Below are positions 21,887-32,419 of a stretch of 64,000 nucleotides of DNA, one piece after another (the first letter of the stretch is position 1; each line of letters starts with the position of its first letter). Position numbers and translations under genes: made by a program. Origin of the DNA: Harmonia axyridis (taxonomy: Eukaryota > Arthropoda > Insecta > Coleoptera > Coccinellidae); the NCBI RefSeq assembly GCF_914767665.1, contig NC_059501.1, forward strand, positions 40,214,501-40,278,500. Reading direction: 5' to 3'. Below the pieces are notes generated by a model. That model was not told the origin of the DNA. It did not search any database and saw only the letters and a list, made by a program, of their open reading frames with translations.

Positions 21887-22629
21887 AACTATTGCAACTG
21901 CCGACCATTGGTTTCCAAACATTTCAGGATTCGGTTCCGCACCCCCTCGTCTAGCCTTTCGAATTTCATTTCGATCTAGTGTACGATCTAGTGCTGTAGC
22001 TCCTCTTTGGTGTTGACTGGAGGTGCATAAACTTTGATCCTAGGCCAAAGATAAAAATCGAGTGGGGTCAGATCTGGTGATCTTGCTGGCCAATCCCAGA
22101 GGCGCATACGTCCAAACTATCGATCATTAAAAATTCTTCTCAATTCTGCGGAAACCTGGGCAGTTGAATGGGCACCTGCCCCATCTTGCTGATACCAGAT
22201 TTGACTATAATTCTGAAGAGGCAAACGATCAACAAACTCTTCTACAACATGTCTTATTATACTGATATATCTCTCAGAATTTAGATTTTCATCATAAATG
22301 AAATATTCTAGTTTATTATCCATCAACAAAGCAAAAACATCAAACCCAAAATTAACTTGGTGCCCAGATTCTCGTTTAACATGTGGATTTTCTGACGCCC
22401 AAAAATGACGATTTCTTGTATTAAACATTCCCCCCCTAGTAAATTTTGACTCGTCACTCCAGATGATTTTAGATAAAAAATTTGGATCTTCCAGGATGTG
22501 GGTATTAATTCTTTCGCAAAATACCATTCTCCTCTGAAAATCTTCTGGTCTTAATTCCTGAACCATAACATATTTGAAATCATGCATTCCATGTTCTGAT
22601 AAAATCCTTTGCACTGACGATTTACTCAT
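21887..22629 (-). pseudogene. DD41D mariner transposase, catalytic part
   Basis: From 22629: SKSSVQRILSEHGMHDFKY (end of the DNA-binding part), IIWSDESKFTRGG (first Asp), QQDGAGAHSTAQ (second Asp), then a TAG stop at about 22116 and, in the same frame, WPARSPDLTPLDFYLW with the third Asp. Forty-one residues separate the second and third Asp, counting the stop as one, the DD41D spacing of rosa-like mariners. The N-terminus is missing here; a (TA)n run begins right at the break. One stop in an otherwise readable 240-residue stretch suggests a fairly recent loss. Confidence 0.85.
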
Positions 22630-22632
22630 TTA

Positions 22633-22635
<3 letters not shown>

Positions 22636-22685
<50 letters not shown>
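22636..22685. repeat. (TA)n microsatellite
   Basis: About 24 TA units adjoining the broken end of the mariner copy; expansion at a TA site could mark the old break. Confidence 0.95.
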
Positions 22686-22687
<2 letters not shown>

Positions 22688-22959
22688 GCATATTTTATAC
22701 ATATATCAAGAAATTCTCCCGTTACAGAAAACTTTCTTGGCCCTTTTGTTATGGTGTTATCTAAATTCATCAGTAGAGTCGAATTTCGATCTTTTAAATT
22801 ATCTCAATTTAATTTCCACGACTCTTCTCTACGACATGCCTTTGCTACGCCAATAGCCACTGAAACCTATAAATAAAAATATCAGGAAGAAAAATTAAAA
22901 TTTTATTTAAAATATCCATCCCGGTTTTTTCAAATTCAAAAACTTTTTATTGGGCCTTG

Positions 22960-23190
22960 TCATAAATATTTTTTAGGGGTCCTGTGGCAGTTTGCCGTAG
23001 CATGTCCCCACATATGACAATTGTGACACTGTATAACTTCCCTTTTTATTTGTTCCATCTCACTGCGGTGTAGTTTATTACTGTCACCTCTCTGCATTTT
23101 TTTGAGCGTTACGTAATTATACGTAACGACCATATAGGTTGGCGATTTTGTTCCCTTCAACTTGTGGATCTCTACTACGGGGACCCCCAA
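22960..23190 (-). pseudogene. Jockey-type ORF1 (gag-like) fragment with zinc knuckle
   Basis: A 76-codon frame: the segment KLKGTKSPTYMVVTYNYVTL followed by CHNCHMWGHATANC, a CX2CX4HX4C knuckle. The pairing of a KxTxSPxYxVV strand with a QCHxCQxWGHxxxxC knuckle is typical of Jockey/I-type ORF1. Only one of the usual two or three knuckles is left. Confidence 0.75.
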
Positions 23191-23309
23191 GTTTTGAGAA
23201 TTACTCTAGAAATAACAAGTTTCGAATTAGTTAATGCAACTAAACTGCAGTTTGTCATTTCAACAGGAATATAATACTGTGTCAAAAACCGGAATATGCA
23301 TGACTATTT

Positions 23310-23590
23310 ACAGGATCGTTACATTCAATTTAACAGGAATTTCCTGTTTAATGAACAGACTATACCTTTTCAACTTCAAATTGAGACTAATCACATTCAA
23401 TTTGAGATTAAACAACTTCAAAATGAGAATAAACAACTTCAAAATGGTTAGCACAATCAAATTGGGAATAAACACCTTCAAAATGAGAATAAACAACTTC
23501 AAAATGCTTAACACAATCAAATTAGGAATAAACACATTCGACTTGGCACTAAACAATTTCATATTGGGAAATGACATAAAAATTTCAATT
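23310..23590. repeat. Left inverted end with internal tandem units
   Basis: Units of about 20 bp alternate between caaattgggaataaacac and caaaatgagaataaacaac forms. Because the unit has no stop in some frames, long but meaningless frames appear on both strands here. Confidence 0.8.
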
Positions 23591-23767
23591 TGATACCTAC
23601 TTCAAAAGTATTGTAGTATATATTATAGGTATTGAGAATGGAGATTGTAAACTTTTGTATTGAGATTAAATAACTCCAAATGAGAAAGAAATGTATTGAA
23701 TATTATGGGTAGAACTCAAAGTTTATGTACATTAACTTAATCTTACGCTAATAATATGAAAAATTTT

Positions 23768-23861
23768 TTCGAAAAATATGGAAATCAGTACCGAAAATTT
23801 TTTCTTATATACATATGTATATAAGAAAAAATTTTCGGTACTGATTTCCATATTTTTCGAA
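23768..23861. repeat. 94-bp perfect palindrome
   Basis: The two halves are exact reverse complements, centred on tatacatatgtata at 23814/23815 with no spacer. It could extrude as a cruciform or, if transcribed from the minus strand, act as a hairpin just downstream of the transposase stop. Confidence 0.9.
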
Positions 23862-23872
23862 CTTATATATTT

Positions 23873-23968
23873 TTTTGAACTTAGTCGATATGGTTGTGTA
23901 ATTTTTTTATTATAAAATATATATTTTATAATAAAAAAATTACACAACCATATCGACTAAGTTCAAAA
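23873..23968. repeat. 96-bp perfect palindrome over the transposase stop
   Basis: Exact reverse-complement halves centred at 23920/23921, twelve bases from the first palindrome. Its right part encodes the last codons of the transposase (stop at 23940-23942), so the palindrome is partly coding. Confidence 0.9.
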
Positions 23969-24995
23969 CATCCGGAAAATATCTCTGTATGTGCGCCACA
24001 TATCTCGCACAGTTATTGATATTTATTATGTTTATATTATCACGCAAAATAATTTCCAATTCACGCAAGCGATACTGGTTTTGAGGAAGATTTGTCCTTT
24101 CTTCGCCAGCCAAAATCTGTTGCAACCTTAGAGACATCGCTCTTTTAACTGCAGCTTTGAAACTTGACCATGCAAATTCTATAGGGTTCAGCATTGGACT
24201 ATAAGGACTGAGCCTGAGAAGAAGATGGTCTTGAAATTCTGGTTCCTGGAAGACCTCTTCTAAGCCTGCATGGCAAGGAGCATTATCAACTACTAATACA
24301 ACACTAGTTTGATAAATATTATAAGCAGCTCTTAAGCAGTTTCGCACGAATTCTTTTGCTTCTTCCCTTCTGAATGCACCCCTTCTTATTTCATGATGTA
24401 TCAATCCCATGTTTCCTATACATCCAATGACATGAACATTAGCCCCACGACTGCCTACTGAAATGTATCGACATCTGGTCCCTTTCTTAGATCGCCCTTG
24501 CCGTCGTGATATAAACAAATTAAAATTTGTTTCATCAAGATATGTTACTGGTATATTTTCTGATTGATAATTTAGAAGCTGTTGTACATATTCTTTTCTT
24601 CGTAGTTTTGTTTCACCACTATTCAATCTTTCAGGTTCTCTGCGTACATCTTTCAAAGTGTACAGCAATCCATCCAAATGTTTCCGCAAACACTCAGACG
24701 ATACAATAATTTGGTGATCTGTTAGAAACTTTTGTCTGAGTTATTTCAGCGTGATTTTATTATTTTCCTCCACATATTGCACTATAAATTCGCGATGTTC
24801 TTCTGTAATTTTTGTTCTCCTTTTTCCTCCACGTTGCATGGGTATTCTATCCTGATTTTTCACCCAGCGGTAAGCCGTCGAACGCTTCACTCCAATATTA
24901 TTGGCCAATTCTCTCCAATCTCCATTATTATTATAAACTGCACAAATCTGCTTTTTGATATTCGCTGCTTCTGTTTGTTTTATATAACTTGGCAT
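23940..24995 (-). pseudogene. IS630/Tc1-like transposase, one in-frame stop
   Basis: Starts at the ATG at 24993-24995 (MPSYIKQTEAA), chosen because the longer frame to its right is part of the terminal repeat. N-terminal helix-turn-helix: NNIGVKRSTAYRWVKN. A TAA near 24741 interrupts after NNKITLK; the same frame then continues without break to 23940. Catalytic blocks: VTYLDETNFNLF (first Asp), VLVVDNAPCHAG (second Asp) and LSPYSPMLNPIEFAW (Glu), with 35 residues between the second Asp and Glu. About 350 residues in all, the normal length. The single stop suggests recent inactivation. It excises and reinserts the element through its long inverted ends. Confidence 0.88.
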
Positions 24996-25084
24996 ATTGA
25001 TATTATGTATATTAGAGCACTTATAAATTATCTGACCGGTACCTATATTATTTGACAATTCCTTTGAAGTATCAAATTTAAATA

Positions 25085-25310
25085 TAAATGTCATTTCTCA
25101 ATTTGAAATTGTTTAGTCCCAATTTGAATGTGTTTATTCCCAATTTGATTGTGTTAACCATTTTGAAGTTGTTTATTCTCATTTTGAATGTGTTTATTCC
25201 CAATTTAAATGTGATTAGTCCCAATTTGGAGTTGAAAAGGTATATATAGTTGTATTCCAAGCTTCGACCTTACAACGGGAATGATTTAACAGGAATTTTC
25301 CGTTGAATTA
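25085..25310. repeat. Right inverted end with internal tandem units
   Basis: Reverse-complement partner of the left end; contains tttgaatgtgtttattccc-type units and ends near the aacaggaattttccgtt motif. Confidence 0.75.
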
Positions 25311-26620
25311 AAGAAGTTATCTTGTATTCAACTGAAATTTGCTATTGAATATTATCGTAGTTTTGGCAGTAATTTCCATGTGTAGTTGACATTTGTTTCC
25401 ATGGAATTTTAATGGAAGTTTTCGGTTAGTTTTACCGGGAAATATCTGCTTCCTATCAGTATTCAAGTGCTATTTTTGTAATGCCTTCTGTCAAAAAGTT
25501 ATTTCGCGAATAGCGGTGTCTGGAATCGGAGAAGAATTTACCAAATATTTTTTATATCTATGTAGGGTTTTTATATTGTTGTCTAGGGGTTTATATAAAA
25601 AGGCCGCCGGAACTTAACTATTGTTTATTCACACTATGTACAATTCAATGTCAATTGAAAGTACAGCCACTGAACTTTCGTCTATCGAAGTTATTTTGTT
25701 CCGTATAATTCTTAATCGTCTAATTATCTGATTATTCGAGTAGATCTGTCGATATCTAACGTCGAATTATCTAACTAGCTGCGTCTACTATATTTTACGT
25801 CGAATCATATGCGTCTATCACGTCGAATTCTTACTATGTCCGTCTATTCTCTAACGTCGAATACCACCCTCGATCCTATGTATCGTACTCCAGTCTCCGT
25901 CCTTAGTCTCAAGTACCTCTTCCCCTTACGTCTCCCTATATCGATAAAAACTGCATGGTCCACCGTTTTAGGATCGATCGCGTAGTTTTCGTATAGTCAA
26001 GTCAGTAGCGTATCATTCAGTCGGGTGTTAAGAATTCGGATCCCACATCTATATATATTATTTATAAATTTATAAACAGTAACTCCGTGATCCAATTCGC
26101 TAATATGTGCCTGGAATTATAATAAATATTATGGGGTTTCTCATTACTGGTATTCAACGAATGTGTCTCTAATTCGTTAGAATAATGTTAAGATAGATTG
26201 TTGTTCACTCACTAGACAGAATGCATTACAAATATTACAAAATACCACTTGAATACTGAGAGGATGTGTATCCTTAATTACACCAATGATCCACAGTTTG
26301 TTCTAGGGTAAGTCAACCACTAATAAAATTTACCTTTTGAATAACAGCGAGATGAATGGGTACTTCACAGAATTATAGGTTAGCTATTTTTCAAAAAACT
26401 CAAATTATTTTATGTGGCTAATTCATTAAAACAGCCAATACAATTTCAAATCAGCAAATGAATATAAACCAAGAAATAATCGAGGTAGATAATTATAACT
26501 ACTATAAAATATATATAATAGTTTCATAGTTCAATACCCAGTAGTAGTTACTGTTATTAATTGTGAAACAAATGGCCATCGACCTAGGGTCCTTCAGCCT
26601 TTTAAATTACATTTGTTTTT
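25311..26620. other. No gene recognised; locally repetitive
   Basis: The part 25720-25880 repeats short words (tcgaattatct, gtctac/gtctatc, acgtcgaat) in loose succession. No reading frame, terminal repeat or RNA gene was identified. Confidence 0.5.
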
Positions 26621-26625
26621 AATAC

Positions 26626-27130
26626 TTAAATATAATACACTTTATAACATACAATAATTATTTGATTGGTATTTAAAATTTCCAAAAGAGTTTGTGTAGG
26701 GTGTTTTCTTGTTAACTTATTCATTCCATCATCATGGTATTGTTCAATTATATTCTGCTGTTCAATAAGTTTAGAATGAAACTTCTTGTTGAGTCCCTTG
26801 ATTCTTTCATTTATCTGTTTAATTCCTATCTTTTCATATGAAAGTTGATTAGGGGGATTATGTAAAACATTATTTCGATGTCGCATTCTCGTTTTTTTCC
26901 TCAGGGCTGCTGTTTCTGCTACTTGTAGATTTTTCATTGCTCTGGATTTGCAGTTTACATACAGTGGGTGAGCATATTCAATCAAGAGCCTGCAAATTGT
27001 TTTATATATTTTTGCTGCGGTATGGATGTTGATTCTTTGTGTCTTATATGTTAATTTGGCAAAATATGTGGCTCTGGAAATAGTCTTTTTCTTTGTCATC
27101 ATCTTCGTCAGATGACGAAGAAGATCTATT
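26626..27130 (-). pseudogene. LINE ORF2 C-terminal part
   Basis: The minus-strand frame from about 27120 has TYFAKLTYKTQRINIHTAAK, then IYKTICRLLIEYAHPLYVNC and LQVAETAALRKKTRMRHRNN, matching the thumb and tail of Jockey-group LINE proteins (LYKxLIRPxxEYxxPxxxx...LQxxQNxxLRxxT). The frame ends at 26626 in an AT-rich 3' end. The codons before 27120 show no family match. Probably the 3' end of the element whose RT lies at 27726-28280, with 0.6 kb of other sequence between. Confidence 0.65.
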
Positions 27131-27725
27131 TGTGATTGTGAAAGAGAGAAACGTCTACTGTAGGACTGCTTGCTATCAAGTTTCCTATCACATCCCCCTT
27201 CAACGAAGATGTATTGATGGAATGATTCATTTTGATGGATATAGCTGGAATGTATGAAAAAAAACCTCACACTTGGACTAGTCAAAGAACAAATAAAACA
27301 TGTAGGCATTATTAATGACGTCCCTGTTCTCTAACTTCTAATTTCGATAGTAGGGTATTGATAGTTGTGTATGTTTGATCATATTCTGTAGACATTCCGA
27401 AGAATTGAATAAACATCCAAATTATAAACACATCTTGAGAAGTAGTCACTGTGTTTATTCTTGAAAAGTAGAATCCTGTTAACATATAAGCCATAAACTT
27501 TTAGAATGTTATTTATGTCATTCAGAATAACGTTCTCAGTGCCCATTTTTAGTAACAAATATCTGATCAGAAAGAATAACTTCCCCAGAAAATGATGCCA
27601 TACGTCAGGACTGACTGGAAATTAGAGTGGTATAATGTCTTAAGAATCTCTTGATTTACATGATTCCTGACCTCAGGAAGGTGTAGATAGTTGAGTTAAA
27701 CCTCTTCCTCAGATATTCAAAATGC

Positions 27726-28280
27726 GGCCGCCAGTTCATTCGTTTGCAACTATGATATCCAAAAAACCCGCCGAATCCTTCACAGCGACCTCAGTGCCCT
27801 CAAAAGTGAAACTTTCAGGAAAAGTTCTAGTTTGCCTGCTTATGTTGAAAATGATGGAGTTTGTTTTCTCAACATTCATAGACAAGTTATGCGCCTGACA
27901 CCAATTTGAAACATTCAACAATATAACCCTTGCCATTACGCCATCAATACCCTCTCCTTCCGCGACAAAATTGCTATCATCAACACAGTTTACAGATTTA
28001 CAAGGTATTCTCAGTTGCTGTACTGCATAGCATAGGGTATTCAAATAAATTTTAAAAAGGAGGAGGACCAATTATGCTTCCCTGTGGTACGCCTAGCATA
28101 GTGTTTAGTTCCTCTGATGTAAATGAAACTCCATCTATTGTTAGCACAACTCTCTGTCTTCTGTTCTGAAGGTAGCTTTTCATCAGTTTAAGCTGGTTGT
28201 CTCTTATCTCGCATTGTTCCAATATATTTAGCAATAAGTCATGATCCACCAAGTCGAAAGCTTTAGTAGGTCTATAAAAT
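27726..28280 (-). pseudogene. LINE reverse transcriptase fragment
   Basis: Starts in KAFDLVDHDLLLNIL (RT motif A context), continues QNRRQRVVLTIDG and LGVPQGSIIGP (motif B), then shifts frame at about 28060 to NCVDDSNFVAEG, the catalytic VDD, and NLSMNVEKTNSIIF. The frame ends at 27736. A further one-base shift lies at the A motif, and the sequence to the right (28281-28640) is open but not recognisable. RT domain order is clear; the clade is not. Confidence 0.8.
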
Positions 28281-29870
28281 ATGAATATAAAATTATAACA
28301 TATTTCTCCCTCTTTTGGTTAGCGATTCCACTAATTCCAACCCGATGTTCTAGAAATTTTAGGTACAGTCGAATTGAACACAAATTAGGATTGACTTTAT
28401 TGATTATTAGCCATTTCAATGAAGCGCATGATTTTTTTCCCACCTTGCGTCGTCTTGGTAAACACAGGATCGTAAATAATTCTTCCTGTTTTTTCACGAA
28501 CGTTATTTTCTTCTTCTTTAAAGTAAGAAATTGAGCACTTGTGGCCTTTTCACTCCACCAAGCTAATTCAAAAGCCAAAATAAAAAATAACTTCTTCTGC
28601 AAACCAACCGGGGTGTTTGAGTCACAACCACGAACCATATTTTGGAATTCATCGTACTTCAGAAAAACTGCACTTTCCTTTCTCTTCTGTGGATCTGCTT
28701 GAAGTTGTTTTCTCTTGGTATTTATCGCATCTCTGGCTGCTTTGAATTCGATACTAGTAAAAGGGTTAAAATTGATGTTGTATTCAGTGAATTATTTTTC
28801 CATAAGTTATTCCGCGGTTACGTTTCGAATATTTTTTTATTGCACTCCATATACATAGATATTTTGACAGGAGGGAAATATTCAGTATAATCCCGAATGA
28901 TTGGCTGGAATAATGCATTGCTGTTAGTTGAAACCACCAAAATGTCAGATCTTGAAAAAACATAATGAACTATATCACAAAAGCATAGATAATATTCAAT
29001 TATACACCGACTCACGAGACGTAGTTCGCGAAACATCACGAGAGCGCAACTCGAGTTCGACTTCGAACTTAATCTGCCACGAGGAGACGCCTCTTGACCC
29101 TGATCTTGCGAACTTGCACAACTAACGCAAACCCTTAAGTCCTCACAGCATGGGATCAGCCCGAGTTCGTGCATAGAAGGATGAGGATTTTTAGAGGAAG
29201 CTTAGTGATGTTGACTGTGAGCAGTGGGGTTGAGCAGAGTACTAACATACTTTTTCGTTATCCCCGTTTTCTAGGATTCGAGGTCATTAAAGTCATAGTA
29301 ACTCCTCAAATAGTGTACCGAGAATTACACTTAAGGTCCTAAACTGGCGCCCGCGGTAACATAAGTAACACCTATCTACCACGTACTCACAGCCAAATGT
29401 TGGCATCTTCTTGATTCCTTCTCGGCCTCTTGTGTTTCGTTCTGCTAGACCTGTCAATGATATCCACTTACCTTTATGGCCCCTATCTGGTTGGTTCTGC
29501 GCCTCTCTGGTGGACCCTGCTGGCCGGTTAGCTGTCTACTCTACTTCCTTTCTCGTGTTGCTCGTTCTGCTAGAACTTGGCGCTACCACCACGGCCTTTT
29601 TTCTTAATGTGGGTGGCCCTGTTCTTGGCACCTTGTCAGACCTTTTTTGTAGGTTCTTTTCCTTTTTTCTTACACTGAAAAAAATATATGCTATATCCAA
29701 GACTAGTAGTCTTGACTGGAAGCAATATTAGACTCATATATCCGCAAGCATAACTTGACTCAATGCAAGATGCACGTTATTCTTAAACGTAAATGTTCAC
29801 TACAATTCATATGAGGAAAAGTAAACTTGAGAATAGTATAATAACTTTTATATCAAGATGAAGGATTACC
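28281..29870. other. Unassigned stretch
   Basis: Contains open frames at 28281-28638 (minus), 28818-29174 (minus) and 29411-29731 (plus), none with a recognised motif. A GC-richer patch at 29340-29680 contains a TGGCGCCCG word at 29344-29352 that recalls retroviral-type primer sites, but no LTR could be placed beside it. Confidence 0.4.
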
Positions 29871-29877
29871 TTAACCA

Positions 29878-30072
29878 AGAATAAGCCCACTTGGATCGAA
29901 CATAGAACAATCTTCTGGCAAAACTTTCTTAGTTTCCGATTAAGAATAAGGCTTCTTGGAATGAGTATAGAACATTCTTCGAGTAAACCTACCCAAAATT
30001 TCGAATAAGAATAAGACTTCTTGGATCGAACATAGAACAATCTTTTGACGAAACTTCCTTAGTTTCCAAATA
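29878..30072. repeat. Three tandem 65-bp repeats
   Basis: Units start agaataag at 29878, 29943 and 30008, and a fourth start (agaataaat) at 30073 is truncated. Units 1 and 3 share ttggatcgaacatagaacaa and are more alike than either is to unit 2. Confidence 0.9.
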
Positions 30073-30082
30073 AGAATAAATA

Positions 30083-30314
30083 AAACTCGGTGGTTTACAA
30101 TTCTTTGGGTATATTAATCGCTAGAGGTAACATTACGTCCGAGATTTAGGGTACTTCATTGTGTACGATTACTGTAGATTTGTACGAATTGTAAGGAATA
30201 TAAGGTTCTTGGTACAACTCTACAGTAATCGTACATAATGAAGTACCCTTAATCTCGGAGGTAATGTTACCTCTAGCGATTAATATACCCGAAGAATTGT
30301 AAACCACCGAGTTT
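30083..30314. repeat. Inverted repeat, 96-bp arms and 40-nt loop
   Basis: The arms 30083-30178 and 30219-30314 match with only a few differences (starts AAACTCGGTGGTTTACAATT). It follows directly on the 65-bp tandem array and may be part of the same non-autonomous element. Confidence 0.9.
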
Positions 30315-30918
30315 CGAATTGTATTATACTTGAGTTACGTGAAATGAAGTTGAATTTATTTTGGAAATCATCTATTATCTCTTCAAATATAGAAAAACTT
30401 GTACCTTTCAGGCAGTATTAACATATTAGGTATCACGATATTATTTATCTCGACAAATCATATTGGGCATATATCGTATAATCCCTCAATATTGGTTTTT
30501 GAAATAAATGACATCCTCTGTTAGGCAACAGATTATTTTGGAGAGAAGATCGAGTTTTTTTTTAATGATTAAATATGGAAGGTCTAATATCACATCGTTA
30601 AAAAACGGATAGCTGATGGAGGGATAACAACAATAATTATTTTCTCCGAAGGATCACTCAACATTCCATATTTTTCTTATGAGGTACCTGAAAATGGAAT
30701 TTTGGGTGATAACAGAATTTACAAAGGAAAAAATTGAACACATTTTATTTTCTCAACATAAACATATAACATTCGTCAAAAATATATAATATATTATCAT
30801 AAAAAAAACGTATAACAAAAATTAAAAAAATATATCTTTGTTTCCTAAAATTAGAACAGGTACTAAATTTGTATCACCTATTGCATGAACTATTGTGTGA
30901 ACATACTTGAGTACATAC
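30315..30918. other. No gene recognised; possible intron of the spliced gene
   Basis: AT-rich sequence downstream (minus strand) of the second predicted exon. No convincing further exon was seen. The 65-bp repeats and hairpin lie beyond it. Confidence 0.4.
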
Positions 30919-31230
30919 CGACGACTCTACTATCTTAATCCACTTCTCAGTGAATTTCATCCTTTTTCCGATATTAGGGATCAATTCCTCAATTAGGCTT
31001 TCTGTTAGTTTTGTTATATTATCAGGTGTTATTCCATTCTCTGAAAACCCAAAGCGTGAATTTCAGTATAAAATCTAATGATACCCGGCCAACAATCAAT
31101 CTGTTAATTTTTTCATTCAGACCAACGAAGTGCATAAAACAATTTCTCAGAATATCTGTGAATATAGGTACTCACCCTTGAATATTGGAATCAAATCGGC
31201 CAATTCCCATTCGTCTAGAATTTTCTCCAT
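30919..31230 (-). CDS. Two 5' exons of a spliced gene with a SAM-like N-terminus
   Basis: Exon 1 (31230-31176) opens MEKILDEWELADLIPIF and ends at a G|GTGAGT donor. After a 135-bp intron ending TTTTCAG, exon 2 (31040-30919) continues in phase with the segment GITPDNITKLTESLIEELIP, then NIGKRMKFTEKW, and ends at a GTATGT donor. Joined they give exactly 59 codons. The pattern (xxWxLxxLIPxF...ELIPxIGxRxKF) resembles the small SAM-like domain at the start of several uncharacterised invertebrate proteins; this is a family impression only. Later exons were not found. The upstream region looks like a promoter. This is the best candidate here for host-type coding sequence, though a domesticated or transposon-borne gene is possible. 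Confidence 0.55.
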
Positions 31231-31460
31231 AACAATAAATCACTAAAAATATTATGAACACTAAACTATAAAAAACTGTTCCTGCTCTCTTCGACTTCGA
31301 AAATGTCTGCCAATAAATTTTCCACTTTCCACTAGTTCCAACTATTTAGACTAGCATCATGCGCAAGCCCTATCATTCGCTCCGACCAACCACAATCTGC
31401 GCAGGAACAAACGGCCAGCCGTAGTAGAGCGTATCTGTATTTGGCTTGCGTATATTAGTA
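31231..31460 (-). promoter_or_regulatory. Putative promoter of the SAM-like gene
   Basis: On the minus strand, 60-200 bp before the ATG, the sequence is GC-richer than its surroundings and has CCTGCGCAGA and TTGCGCATGATGC, which resemble NRF-1-type GCGCA boxes found in TATA-less insect promoters. No TATA box is evident at the expected place. Inference from composition only. Confidence 0.3.
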
Positions 31461-32400
31461 TTTGGATGAAGAATAGTGTATGCTTCAGAAAAGCAGTAGT
31501 TGAATTCGCGGAAGATATTTTAGATTTCAACCAAGATAGCTATTCTTAATATAATCAGTGCAACTTTTCCATCAAAACAATTTTTACTACAATTGAGGAT
31601 TAATATTCTAGTTATAAGAATGGTTTTCTTTCAAGTCAATATCAAAACTAGACTTCGATCGACTTCTATTAATTTTGACTCATGTATTACATTTTCTCTA
31701 GAGGAAACAAAATGATTTTCAATGGATCTTGATAGCTATTCTTGCTTTTATACTAGTGATCTTGTTGAATCGAGAACACGAAATTTTCAGTTAAATATAT
31801 TGTAATCTTGGTAAACAAGTATATGTGTGTTCTTGAAATGAAAGAATGATATTTTTGTTTCAAGTAAAATAGTTTCAACGCAATATTAAAACAACTTAGA
31901 TTTAGAATATTTGTTCAAGATTATCCTTATACTTGAATGTAGATTACGATTTTTTTCCGTGTACAGCAGCCCGAATATCACATCATATCAGCATATTCTT
32001 TATTGTAGATATGGGTATTTTGATAATTCCAAAATTTTATAACAATTAAAAACAAGTATGTATTACGTAATAACTATCTCAAATTTCAATTGTCAAAATG
32101 TTTTCAGTAGTAATATCACAAAAGAGTGAGAAAAAATTGAAAATAATTCGACAGCAAACTTGCAGTAATAAACACGAGAGCCCGAAGGGCTCGAGTGGCT
32201 ATTGCCAAACTGCAACAAGTTTGAGAAAGTGCCTGGACAATTATTATCTAATTTCCAACTCTCATGTGGTATTCGATAGATTTTTTTTGACGTTACAATC
32301 AAAATCCTTTTTGAGATTTTATATTTTTTTTCAACAAATTTATATCACGACTCAATATAAACAGACTGAGTTATTCAAATTAGGATGCAAGGAAATTTTG
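31461..32400. other. No gene recognised
   Basis: AT-rich intergenic sequence; only short frames without family features. Confidence 0.5.
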
Positions 32401-32419
32401 AACATGAAAAATACAATTA

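Larger units (their letters stand above)
23310..25310 (-). mobile_element. IS630/Tc1-like DNA transposon with long repetitive inverted ends
   Basis: Left end 23310-23590 and right end 25085-25310 are inverted copies of each other, made of imperfect tandem units such as aataaacaacttcaaaatg. Between them is a minus-strand transposase with one stop. An AACAGGAATTT motif occurs near both outer ends; exact termini and target duplication were not resolved. Two perfect palindromes lie between the transposase stop and the left end. Confidence 0.75.

Noticed and set aside
23234..23593. Regular short repeats with variable stretches, superficially like a CRISPR array, and long frames on both strands
   Set aside because: The repeats are degenerate, contiguous and mirrored at 25085-25310, which makes them transposon ends; the frames exist only because the unit lacks stops.
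27312..27494. 60-codon frame with hydrophobic start, considered as part of a chemoreceptor
   Set aside because: Too short, no conserved receptor motif and no adjoining exon.
28818..29174. 118-codon minus-strand frame
   Set aside because: No motif, irregular composition, interrupted neighbourhood; probably chance.
29344..29352. TGGCGCCCG resembling a retroviral primer-binding site
   Set aside because: No LTR end with CA directly before it and no gag frame after it.
29411..29731. 106-codon hydrophobic plus-strand frame
   Set aside because: Lies in a GC-richer repeat-like patch, has no recognised motif, and both strands are similarly open.
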